Shown one piece after another: positions 1 through 7,952 of a stretch of 64,000 nt of DNA. The stretch spans positions 124,001 through 188,000 of the forward strand of contig DIYP01000003.1 of the NCBI GenBank assembly GCA_002427735.1, in the 5' to 3' direction. Positions within the stretch are counted from its first letter, which is position 1; every line of letters begins with the position of its first letter. This DNA comes from Flavobacteriales bacterium UBA6051 (GTDB lineage Bacteria > Bacteroidota > Bacteroidia > Flavobacteriales_D > Crocinitomicaceae). A program made the translations under genes and the position numbers. The notes below the pieces were generated by a model, which worked only from the letters and a program-made list of their open reading frames with translations, made no database searches and was not told the origin of the DNA.

Positions 1-2
1 AG

Positions 3-470
3 TTCTTCAATGTTTACGGACCTAATGAATACCACAAAGGAAGAATGGCTTCCGTTATTTTTCATGCATTCAACCAAATCGGTGCTACCGGCGGGATGAA
101 ATTGTTCCGCTCTCATAACCCGGATTATACGGATGGTGGACAATTGAGAGACTTTGTTTACGTGAAAGACGTAGTAGAGGTTTGTCACTATCTAATGGCT
201 TCTTCTCCAGAGTCGGGTATTTATAATTTAGGTTCCGGAAAAGCGAGAACCTTCCTGGATTTAACGAAGAATACCTTTGCAGCAATGGGGAAAGAACCGA
301 ATATTTCATTCATTGATACACCGGAGGATATCCGTGATAAATATCAGTACTTTACGGAGGCAGATATGACTAAGTTAATTGCGTCTGGTTATGATAAACC
401 ATTTCATAGCCTGGAAGATGGAGTCCATGATTATTTGAAAAATTATCTGACCTCATCGACTTATTACTAA
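3..470 (+). CDS. hldD: ADP-L-glycero-D-manno-heptose 6-epimerase, C-terminal part (5' end outside window)
   Basis: The reading frame is open from the window edge and starts inside the gene. The visible part reads FFNVYGPNEYHKGRMAS, a typical HldD/extended-SDR segment. It continues with LRDFVYVKDVV and IYNLGSGKARTFLDL, the conserved C-terminal substrate-side motifs of NAD(P)-dependent epimerases. HldD inverts C6 of ADP-heptose, the last cytosolic step in making the heptose donor for LPS inner core. About 156 residues are visible, roughly the C-terminal half of a ~320-residue enzyme; the Rossmann fold lies upstream. It ends 28 bases from a convergent gene. Other heptose or UDP-sugar epimerases are less likely because the GRMASVIFHAFNQI stretch is characteristic of HldD. 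Confidence 0.85.
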   Translation, partial: FFNVYGPNEYHKGRMASVIFHAFNQIGATGGMKLFRSHNPDYTDGGQLRDFVYVKDVVEVCHYLMASSPESGIYNLGSGKARTFLDLTKNTFAAMGKEPNISFIDTPEDIRDKYQYFTEADMTKLIASGYDKPFHSLEDGVHDYLKNYLTSSTYY

Positions 471-497
471 TTGTTCAGTCTATTAAGGCGGAACTAG

Positions 498-1169
498 TTA
501 ACGAACGCTCCTTAACTTTTCTTTGTAGCGCTTCAATTTTTCCTGACGTGCTTCTAACTTCTCTTTGTTAGACTCCTTCTCAGTTTTATTCGCTTCGCTT
601 GTCTCTTTAAGTTCTGCTGCTTTGGCTTCCAACTTTTCGGCTTTTGCAAGATCTTTTTCGATTTGCTTTTCCAGCTTCGTTTGTACTTTGGATAGCTTGT
701 TTACTTTCTTTTCAGTGTCATCTATAATGTCTTGATAGTAATCAGTTACAAATGTCTTCAGAAAGCTTTCGATCATTGTTTGAAGCTTATCGTACTCAGC
801 TGAAAAGGACGCTTTATCGATATACATGTCGTATCCATAACGCGCAAAAACCTTCATTTCAGATCCATTTCTATCCTCTATGATCTGCGTATAGAAGTCC
901 ATCGCGTTGCTTGAAAGCGCGCTAATCGTTACACGTTCGGCAGAGCGTATTTTTCGTCCTCCTAACTTGAAATCATGATTTTCTTTCAGATAAGCATTCC
1001 AGGCTTTTTCAAGCATTTTCGGTTCAGGATCAACATGAGCAACAAGGCATGGGCGCGATTCTTTATCATATTTTATATATCCATCCTCTACTGAAATGGA
1101 TTGTGCATTGCTGTAAAGGCAAATGAATGAACAAAAAATACTGATTGCAGCTGTTTTTAATGGAAGCAT
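498..1169 (-). CDS. Secreted coiled-coil protein of unknown function
   Basis: A 223-residue protein that I do not recognise as a named family. Residues 1-22 form a signal peptide ending SNAQ, so it should be exported. The middle (about 25-140) looks globular. From about 145 to the end the protein is a long Lys/Glu/Ala-rich heptad region (for example AKAEKLEAKAAELKETSEAN), a clear coiled coil with strong positive and negative charge. It lies alone between a convergent hldD and the DUF2064 gene. Periplasmic location is inferred from the signal peptide only. Confidence 0.7.
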   Translation of the reverse strand: MLPLKTAAISIFCSFICLYSNAQSISVEDGYIKYDKESRPCLVAHVDPEPKMLEKAWNAYLKENHDFKLGGRKIRSAERVTISALSSNAMDFYTQIIEDRNGSEMKVFARYGYDMYIDKASFSAEYDKLQTMIESFLKTFVTDYYQDIIDDTEKKVNKLSKVQTKLEKQIEKDLAKAEKLEAKAAELKETSEANKTEKESNKEKLEARQEKLKRYKEKLRSVR

Positions 1170-1229
1170 AGCGTTTGTTTTGGTTGAAAGTAAGAAAAAT
1201 CTGAAGTGTAGCTATAGGTGAAAACTTAT

Positions 1230-1841
1230 TTAATCGAGGAGGTAGGCAAACTTCTGAGCTATTGAAGAATGTTCTAAATCTTCAATGGTATCAACGTCAT
1301 TAAGTTTTTGCAACTCTGCTGTCGAATAGTTCATTGAAGCGAGTTCATCGATAGTTTCGTTAAATAGCGTTTCAGTGCTCCACGCTTTATTCTGGAAAAT
1401 TTCTGGAATCATCTTTCGCATTCCGATTAAATAGTATCCACCGTCCAGCGAAGGTCCGAAGACGGTATCGTTTACTTCTAGTTGCTGTAACGCTTCGGTC
1501 ATAATTTCTGCAGTCAAATCAGGGAGGTCTGAACCTACACCAATGACTCTTTGATATCCTTGATCAAAACTATGTTCAAAAGCCTGCATCATGCGCTCGC
1601 CTAAATCACTGCCTTGTTGAACATACTTCGGGTTATTGGGCCACTTAGCATTGATGATAACATCCGAAAAATAGACATGAACGTCGCAATTCTCAAGGCG
1701 CAAGGATTCTCTTTCTGTTATGGCAACAAGTTCTTTGTATACGTTAAAGGCTTCTGTGTCTCCAACTGTTTTTGCCAAACGCGTTTTTACTTTTCCAAGA
1801 ACAATGTTCTTGCAAAACACAATCAATAAATTCTTCTTCAT
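1230..1841 (-). CDS. DUF2064 / TIGR04282-type glycosyltransferase-like protein
   Basis: Family of ~200-residue nucleotidyl/glycosyltransferase-fold proteins (DUF2064, rSAM-associated GT-A type). Visible motifs are FCKNIVLGKVKTRLAKTVG near the N-terminus (nucleotide-binding region), VIGVGSDLPDL (the DxD-like metal site) and GPSLDGGYYLIGMR, a family signature. The ATG at 1841 (MKKNLLIVF) is chosen over an upstream ATG at 1898. The longer form would add 19 residues that run back through the end of the rhodanese gene and do not resemble the family. The stop of the rhodanese gene lies one base from this ATG, so the two are probably co-transcribed and coupled. The substrate is unknown. Confidence 0.75.
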   Translation of the reverse strand: MKKNLLIVFCKNIVLGKVKTRLAKTVGDTEAFNVYKELVAITERESLRLENCDVHVYFSDVIINAKWPNNPKYVQQGSDLGERMMQAFEHSFDQGYQRVIGVGSDLPDLTAEIMTEALQQLEVNDTVFGPSLDGGYYLIGMRKMIPEIFQNKAWSTETLFNETIDELASMNYSTAELQKLNDVDTIEDLEHSSIAQKFAYLLD

Positions 1842-1842
1842 A

Positions 1843-2337
1843 TTAGTATACCACGTTCCCTGTTGTAACCCATTTTCCCCATTCCTTTGAGAACCCATGA
1901 ATAGAGGCTGTGCTTCTCCCTAAGGCATTCACCATCGGGTATTCACTGTTTGCCCAGTGGAAGAGTCCACCATACAGGTTTTTAACATTTTTAAAGCCGG
2001 CTTTTTTCAACTTTTTCCCAATATCTTGACTTCGAGCACCTATACTGCAATAGACAATGATTTCGGCGTCTTTGGGAAGATTTTCAACTTTATTTAAGCT
2101 AAAATTGTCAAAATCTACGTGCTTAGCGCTCTTAATGTGGCTGATATTATACTCTTGAATTTTTCGTGTATCCAAGAAAAACACATTCGTTTGATTGATT
2201 TTCTTACTTGCCTCTTCAATAGATATTGTCGGGAAACCATCATAATACCCTTCTAGCATCTTTGTGTAGGCTTTTGTTTGTCCAAAAGAGAACGTGCCTG
2301 AAAGGATAAACAAGAGAAATAAATAACGCATATTCAT
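1843..2337 (-). CDS. Exported rhodanese-like domain protein
   Basis: Mature rhodanese single domain, about 165 residues with the leader. A hydrophobic signal peptide (MRYLFLLFILSGTFSFGQ) is followed by FLDTRKIQEYNISHIKSAKH and by the active-site loop VYCSIGARS with its persulfide-forming Cys, then NLYGGLFHWANSEYP, all standard rhodanese features. The open frame extends upstream to 2553, but that part overlaps the end of the lipoprotein gene and the signal peptide starts here (ATG at 2337 or 2331). Predicted to act in the periplasm, perhaps in sulfur transfer or as a redox/thiol protein; the partner is unknown. It sits between the DUF4249 lipoprotein and the DUF2064 gene on the same strand. 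Confidence 0.8.
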   Translation of the reverse strand: MNMRYLFLLFILSGTFSFGQTKAYTKMLEGYYDGFPTISIEEASKKINQTNVFFLDTRKIQEYNISHIKSAKHVDFDNFSLNKVENLPKDAEIIVYCSIGARSQDIGKKLKKAGFKNVKNLYGGLFHWANSEYPMVNALGRSTASIHGFSKEWGKWVTTGNVVY

Positions 2338-2365
2338 CTGACGTTGAATGTTGATTAAGCTTACA

Positions 2366-3313
2366 TTATGGCTGGCAAGCCAATGTATCATAGGTTGGCG
2401 AATAACCTGCCCATACACCGAGCGCTCCACCGGAGATGTTCGAAGGAATATTGGTAGGCGTTGCAAAAGGGTTACCAGCTGTGGCGAGTTGTGTGTATTT
2501 TTTCTCCATGAACTCATAAACCGCTGCATCCATTTTAGAGAACTTGATAACAATCGTATCGCCTAAGGGGAAGAGCCCTGCATATTCATCAGGTCCATCG
2601 TCATAGGTGAATGGATTATCATAGGCAAAGTCGAATGTCAAACCATCAAAAAACTCATCATCGAAAACAGGGCTGAAATTCTCTTCAAAGTTGGGATCTC
2701 TTTCTTCACCGGTCGTCGGATCGATATTGATTCTTTTCACTTCCCATTTATAAGCGTCATATTGACCAGGAGGATCAGATAGGTTTGCCCAGGAATAACC
2801 ATGTGTTGTCAATTCACCATCGGGTCGCCAAAAGACCTCATTTAGTTCTACGGGTTCTTCAATTTTAGTCTCTGCAGTGTAGGTGTTACCGTTCAAAGTA
2901 ACGCTTAATGCATACGTTTTACCTACTTCTCCGAAGATGGCAGGATCAAAAGAGGTATACGCGCAAAGGTGTAAATTGGCGAGTTCCTCTTCCGGGATAC
3001 CTAACATTTCGGCGACGAACGGTTCTGTTCCTGCGGGTAAATTGTCGGTGCATAATTCAATGAGCTGAACGCTTGTTGTCCCATCCGAAACAGTCACTGT
3101 AGCACCAGAAACAAAGGCTCCAAGAAAGGCGTCAAGATTGGTAGGCGCATAAATATCCTGCGAAGTTGAAATGAGCACTATTGGTGGAAAATCCGTTTCG
3201 ATCTGACCATCAATAACGATTTGCTCTTCGTATCCAGGAATGTCTATTTCAACTTCTTTGGTGCAGGCTGCAAAGAGTATTAATAGAATTGGTATGAGTA
3301 TTATTTTTCGCAT
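2366..3313 (-). CDS. DUF4249 family lipoprotein (TonB-receptor partner)
   Basis: A 315-residue protein with a lipoprotein signal peptide: the lipobox FAAC is at about residues 14-17, followed by TKEVEIDIPGYEEQIVIDGQIE. That opening (ExxIDIP...IVIDGxI) is typical of DUF4249 proteins of Bacteroidota. The end shows SNISGGALGVWAGYSPTYD, the family's C-terminal motif. DUF4249 proteins are nearly always encoded beside a TonB-dependent receptor and are presumed surface or periplasmic ligand-handling subunits. Here the ATG lies two bases from the stop of the receptor gene, so the two form an operon. The ligand is not known from sequence. Confidence 0.85.
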   Translation of the reverse strand: MRKIILIPILLILFAACTKEVEIDIPGYEEQIVIDGQIETDFPPIVLISTSQDIYAPTNLDAFLGAFVSGATVTVSDGTTSVQLIELCTDNLPAGTEPFVAEMLGIPEEELANLHLCAYTSFDPAIFGEVGKTYALSVTLNGNTYTAETKIEEPVELNEVFWRPDGELTTHGYSWANLSDPPGQYDAYKWEVKRINIDPTTGEERDPNFEENFSPVFDDEFFDGLTFDFAYDNPFTYDDGPDEYAGLFPLGDTIVIKFSKMDAAVYEFMEKKYTQLATAGNPFATPTNIPSNISGGALGVWAGYSPTYDTLACQP

Positions 3314-3315
3314 TC

Positions 3316-5712
3316 TTATAATTCAAAGTTCCATGTAATACTCGGAATAATAGGGAATAAGGTAACTTGCTTTACGGTAATTTCAAAATCTCCTGCAAGA
3401 AAATCCCCATCATTATCGATATACAAAAAGTAGGGGTTGGCCCGGTTATAAACGTTGTAAACGGACATGGCAATGTTTGATCTCAGTTTCTTCTTCACTT
3501 GAATGATTTCACCAGTAGCTGGATCAAGTTTCTCCTTGTATTCTTTACCGTACCACGTTGCTGAAATGTCCAAACGGTGATAAGGAGCCATTCGCGTTGA
3601 ATTGCGTTGACCATAATTAAATAGTAATTCCTGATTTTGAACGTACCATGAGGTCGGCAGTGTCAGCGTGTTCCCTGTAGCATAAATGAATGCTCCACTA
3701 AGTACCCAGCGCTTACTCAATTTATAGGCCGCTACGACAGAAAGGTCATGTCGTCGATCATATTTAGCAGGAAAGACCTCACCATTATTGATCTCATCAA
3801 AAAGTCGTTCTGTTTTACTCCAGGTATATCCGACCCATCCCGTTAACTTACCGTAGCTCTTTTTAACAAAGAATTCAGCGCCATAGCTCCATCCTTTGCC
3901 AAAAACCAATAGGTTATCGGTATTGTCATTCACGTTGTCGCTAGGTAAAGCACCTTCTTTATACTCAATAAGGTTCTTCATTCCTTTATAGTAAACCTCA
4001 ACGGATGTTTCTATTTTGTTTTGAAGAAAGTTTCTGAAGTAGCCTATTGAGGCTTGCCAGCCTTCTTGCGGCCTTGCTAAATTAGTCGTAGGATACCAAA
4101 CATCTGTTGGCAGTGATACCGCACTAAGTGATGTCAGATGAACGTATTGATAATTGTATGAATACCCTGCTTTAATTGAGCTGCGATCAGGAAGCATCCA
4201 GCGCATCGAAATACGTGGTTCAAGGCCATGATAGAATTTAATCAGGTCTCCTTTATTGTACTCCACTATTGAATCCGGCTTGCTTATATCACCTTTGATA
4301 TAACGGGTAAATGGACCAACGTGTTGGAACATGCTGTAGCGTAAACCTGCATTTACTCTTATGTTTTCGTTAATATCGAATTCATCCAACAGGTATACGG
4401 CTGATTCATGACTATAAAGTTTTTGAGCTAGCCCAGTATCAAATACAGTTTCATCGTTTTCAGCACTTACACTAAATGGAGTGAACGTATGATGGGTGTA
4501 ATCAACTCCAAACTTAATTTTGTTGCGTGTATTGGGGAAGTATGTGAAATCAACTTTTCCGCCCCAGTCTCTGATGCCTGAATTGAGTGCAAATCGAAAT
4601 TCGTCTTGAGAAGACTTAAAGCTGAACTGATAATCAGTCATAGTCGCCGTAACATTCATGAAAAGTTTACTTGAGAATAAGTGATTCCAGCGTAGAGCGG
4701 CTATTCCATTTCCCCATGGCATGTCTACCTGAAAGTTGTCATCAAGATTTCCAAAACTGAACTCATCTTTTCCGTAATAACCACTTAAGAATAACTTGTC
4801 TTTTTTACCAAGTGAATAGTTCATTTTTAAGTTGAGATCGTAGAAGAAATAACTAGAACCAGCAAAAGGCGAGCTTTTTGGAATAGCGGCTTTCATAATT
4901 ACATCAAGGTATGTTCTTCTACCCGAAACGATAAAAGAACCTTTATCCTTTTTCAGTGGCCCTTGGACTGTTAGCCTGGAGGAAATTGCGCCGATTCCTC
5001 CCTTCGCTCCAAACTTTTTCTTGTTCCCCTCATCCATATTCACCTCTAACACGGATGACATGCGTCCTCCAAAATTGGCAGGCATTCCTCCCTTTATGAG
5101 GTTGACACTTTTAACAGCATCCGCGTTGAACACAGAAAAAAAGCCAAACAAATGGGCGGCATTATACACTGTTGCCTCATCAAGTAATACCAAGTTTTGG
5201 TCAGGACCGCCTCCACGCACGTAAAATCCTTGCCCTCCTTCGGCAGCCGAAGATACGCCTGGCAGCAATTGAATGGTCTTGATAATATCGACTTCTCCCA
5301 TGAATGCAGGAAGTGTTTTAATCTCGTCGATATCCAATTCTAGTTGACCAATTTTCGTACTCTTGACATTATCCTCTGCATTGGCATTCACCACCACTTC
5401 ATCGATCATTTGTGTTTTTGATCCCATTTCCAGATCAAAACGAACATCTTTTGAAAGATCAATTTCTATCGACTCGGTCTCAAGTCCTGTCATTCGAAAT
5501 TCAACGGTATATTTTCCAGAGGGAACCGTCAACGAATAAAATCCGTAATTATTGGTAATGGCTCCTTTACGAATAGAAGGTATGTATACTTTGGCGCCGA
5601 TCATAGTTTCGCCATCTTTGACATCAGTGACATATCCACTGATAGTGCTCTTTTCTTGAGCGTGACTCAGGACAGAAATGGTTAAAGTGAAGACCAGCAG
5701 TATGTACTTCAT
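3316..5712 (-). CDS. TonB-dependent outer-membrane receptor with carboxypeptidase-like regulatory domain
   Basis: 798 residues. The signal peptide ends LSHAQ (~19). A CarboxypepD-reg-like domain follows at ~22-105 (STISGYVTDVKDGETMIGAKVYI), then the plug domain at ~115-230 with GVSSAAEGGQGFYVRGGGPDQN, a classic plug motif. A long beta-barrel runs to the C-terminal aromatic-ended strand (ITWNFEL). The order matches SusC-like and related Bacteroidota receptors that import large ligands with TonB energy, although the usual SusD partner is replaced by the DUF4249 lipoprotein immediately downstream. No anti-sigma (FecR) interaction gene is adjacent. It diverges from the histidine kinase gene across a 149-base spacer. 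Confidence 0.9.
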   Translation of the reverse strand: MKYILLVFTLTISVLSHAQEKSTISGYVTDVKDGETMIGAKVYIPSIRKGAITNNYGFYSLTVPSGKYTVEFRMTGLETESIEIDLSKDVRFDLEMGSKTQMIDEVVVNANAEDNVKSTKIGQLELDIDEIKTLPAFMGEVDIIKTIQLLPGVSSAAEGGQGFYVRGGGPDQNLVLLDEATVYNAAHLFGFFSVFNADAVKSVNLIKGGMPANFGGRMSSVLEVNMDEGNKKKFGAKGGIGAISSRLTVQGPLKKDKGSFIVSGRRTYLDVIMKAAIPKSSPFAGSSYFFYDLNLKMNYSLGKKDKLFLSGYYGKDEFSFGNLDDNFQVDMPWGNGIAALRWNHLFSSKLFMNVTATMTDYQFSFKSSQDEFRFALNSGIRDWGGKVDFTYFPNTRNKIKFGVDYTHHTFTPFSVSAENDETVFDTGLAQKLYSHESAVYLLDEFDINENIRVNAGLRYSMFQHVGPFTRYIKGDISKPDSIVEYNKGDLIKFYHGLEPRISMRWMLPDRSSIKAGYSYNYQYVHLTSLSAVSLPTDVWYPTTNLARPQEGWQASIGYFRNFLQNKIETSVEVYYKGMKNLIEYKEGALPSDNVNDNTDNLLVFGKGWSYGAEFFVKKSYGKLTGWVGYTWSKTERLFDEINNGEVFPAKYDRRHDLSVVAAYKLSKRWVLSGAFIYATGNTLTLPTSWYVQNQELLFNYGQRNSTRMAPYHRLDISATWYGKEYKEKLDPATGEIIQVKKKLRSNIAMSVYNVYNRANPYFLYIDNDGDFLAGDFEITVKQVTLFPIIPSITWNFEL

Positions 5713-5861
5713 TATAGTGATTTGTGCAAAAGTCGTAAAAATCGGCTAGTCATTCAATAACAATACTGTTAATTTTAAACGTCTGTAGCCCAAAAAATAA
5801 CAGCTTTTTGTAGTTGTACTATCTAAAATTTTGGGGGATATTTTGATACCTTTGCCGTCAC

Positions 5862-7952
5862 ATGAAAAAGACCATTTTATGCGCCTTATTGACTGTTTTT
5901 AGTCTGAGTTTTTCGCTCGGTCAGACACCTGTGCTGGATAGCTTGGAAATGGCGTATGAAAATGCAGACGCTAAGGAGGATAAGATCAGAATTGCTTTAG
6001 AGATGGGGTTAGCATCAAAGGATGAACTTGATGGTTATGCCTATGCCGAAGTTGCTGAAGATTTATCAGAGAATGAAAGTGACGCTTTAAAGGCGGCAGT
6101 CAAGTCCGGATCAGCCAAAGTTTATAATAAATTCGGTGACTTCACTGAAGCGGTTGAGTTGCAAGAAGCGGCGATTGAATTGATTATCAAGACAGGAAGT
6201 AAAGAAGATCAAGCTAATGCCTACAAGGATCTAGGCAAGTATCAGCGTAAGGCGCTCATGCTCAATCAGTCGTTGACTTCTTATATTCAAGCGGAGGAAA
6301 TTTTTGAGTCTCTTGGGGATGTCAAAGGTGTGATTGATTGTTTGAATCAACGCGGTGTTATTCATAAAGGGTTAGAAAATTATGCTCAAGCTTTACCTGT
6401 TTACCATAAAGCATATGACCTTGCAAGGACCAACGGCTTACCGAATAAATTAGCTTCTACCTGTGTGAATATTGGAGTGGTTCTCAAGAAACAATCCAAT
6501 TATGATGAAGCTCTGAATTATTATCAAAGGGCGGAAGAGATTTACGTTATTGAGAACAACTATTATGGTCTTGCAAATATTTACAATAACATTGGAAACG
6601 TTTTACGTGAGCAGCAGAAGTTCAAAAAGGCACTGGAATACTTTGAGTTTGCGATTGAGAACAGGAAAAAATCAAAAAAATTAAAGCGGTTAAGTTATAC
6701 CTATAATAATATTGCATTGGTATACGATGACCTTGGTCAATACGATAAGGCTATCGAGTATTTGGAAAAATCTGAAAAGCATAAAATTGCTTATGATGAT
6801 TATGAAACATTAGCTTCCACTTACCTCAATTTCTCGGAAGTTTATTTGGAACTCAATAATTCAGAGAAGTACTATTACTACGCTGACTTAAGTGAACAGC
6901 TTTCACGAAAGTATTTCTCTGATGGTGTGATTCGATCGATCAAGGTCAATAATGGGAAATTTGAAGCCCAAAATGGGAATTACAAAAAAGCATATGCTTA
7001 TCTCGCTACCGTATTTGATGAGTTAGATACATTGGATTTGAAGTCTCAAAAGATTTTAGCCTCGGTATTGCAGGCGCACTTCAGGGAGAAAGAAAACAAA
7101 AGTGAAATTAATGAGTTATGGGCGGCAAATGATACGCTTTCTAATCAGAAGGAAACACTGGAATATAACCAGAGTATTTCTACTAAACTGATTTGGGCAC
7201 TTTCGATTGCTCTGATAGCACTAGCCGTTATTTTTATATTGCTACTAAGGAAACAGCGGGCGTTAACAGAAAAGAAAAAGGAACTTGAATCAACCAATGA
7301 TCAGTTAAGGGAGACAAAATTAGGCAGTGCTGAAAAAGAAACGTTACTGAAGGAGATCCACCATAGAGTAAAGAATAACCTGCAAATAATTAAAAGCTTG
7401 ATTCGTCTTCAGAATTCGTCTTTGGAAGATGAGCGCATGAATGATATTCTTCAGGAGTTTGAGCAGCGCGTTTCTTCTATGGCTCTGGTACATGAATCAC
7501 TTTACAAAAGTGATGATCTGGCTAAAGTGGATGTCAGTAGTTATTATGAAGATCTAATTAACGATCTCATCAACGCGTACAATGTAAGGCAGGAAATAAC
7601 CACTGAAATTTCTATAGATATTGCCAATCTTGGATTGGATACGTTAGTGCCACTTGGTCTATTGACGAACGAAATCATTTCAAATTCGTTAAAACATGGC
7701 TTTGATGCTGATACGAATGGAATTATTAAGGTAGATTTGAAAAGTTTGAATGACGGGCAGTTCGAATTGAACATTGGAGACAATGGAAAAGGATTTGATT
7801 TTGAACAGCAACGTCAGAATAAAAGCTCATTAGGAACTGAACTAATATTAGCCCTGGTAGAGCAGTTGGATGGAGAATATGAATTTAAAAATGAAGGTGG
7901 AGCTTATTTCAGAATCATCTTTAAACCGCAAGATAAAAAAGCAGTGACATGA
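5862..7952 (+). CDS. TPR-repeat sensor histidine kinase (HisKA_2 type)
   Basis: 696 residues. A signal peptide (1-20, ending SLGQ) is followed by about seven tetratricopeptide repeats (~80-420), a transmembrane helix at ~442-463 (LIWALSIALIALAVIFILLL), a short coiled coil, and a HisKA_2 domain. The phosphoacceptor region is LKEIHHRVKNNLQIIKSL (His ~500/501). The C-terminal ATPase has the N box LTNEIISNSLKHGF and G box GDNGKGFD. The TPR part would face the periplasm and the kinase the cytoplasm. No response regulator is encoded nearby. Its stop overlaps the start of pheT by four bases (ATGA), an unexpected partner. The ligand and target are unknown. Confidence 0.88.
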   Translation: MKKTILCALLTVFSLSFSLGQTPVLDSLEMAYENADAKEDKIRIALEMGLASKDELDGYAYAEVAEDLSENESDALKAAVKSGSAKVYNKFGDFTEAVELQEAAIELIIKTGSKEDQANAYKDLGKYQRKALMLNQSLTSYIQAEEIFESLGDVKGVIDCLNQRGVIHKGLENYAQALPVYHKAYDLARTNGLPNKLASTCVNIGVVLKKQSNYDEALNYYQRAEEIYVIENNYYGLANIYNNIGNVLREQQKFKKALEYFEFAIENRKKSKKLKRLSYTYNNIALVYDDLGQYDKAIEYLEKSEKHKIAYDDYETLASTYLNFSEVYLELNNSEKYYYYADLSEQLSRKYFSDGVIRSIKVNNGKFEAQNGNYKKAYAYLATVFDELDTLDLKSQKILASVLQAHFREKENKSEINELWAANDTLSNQKETLEYNQSISTKLIWALSIALIALAVIFILLLRKQRALTEKKKELESTNDQLRETKLGSAEKETLLKEIHHRVKNNLQIIKSLIRLQNSSLEDERMNDILQEFEQRVSSMALVHESLYKSDDLAKVDVSSYYEDLINDLINAYNVRQEITTEISIDIANLGLDTLVPLGLLTNEIISNSLKHGFDADTNGIIKVDLKSLNDGQFELNIGDNGKGFDFEQQRQNKSSLGTELILALVEQLDGEYEFKNEGGAYFRIIFKPQDKKAVT

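Noticed and set aside
2338..2553. 72-residue N-terminal extension of the rhodanese gene
   Set aside because: It overlaps the lipoprotein gene's 3' end in another frame, and a clean signal peptide begins at 2337/2331.
5847..5854. TACCTTTG as the -7 box of the histidine kinase gene
   Set aside because: It matches TAnnTTTG but sits seven bases before the ATG, which would give a leaderless message, and no -33 box is at the right distance; left out of the feature list.
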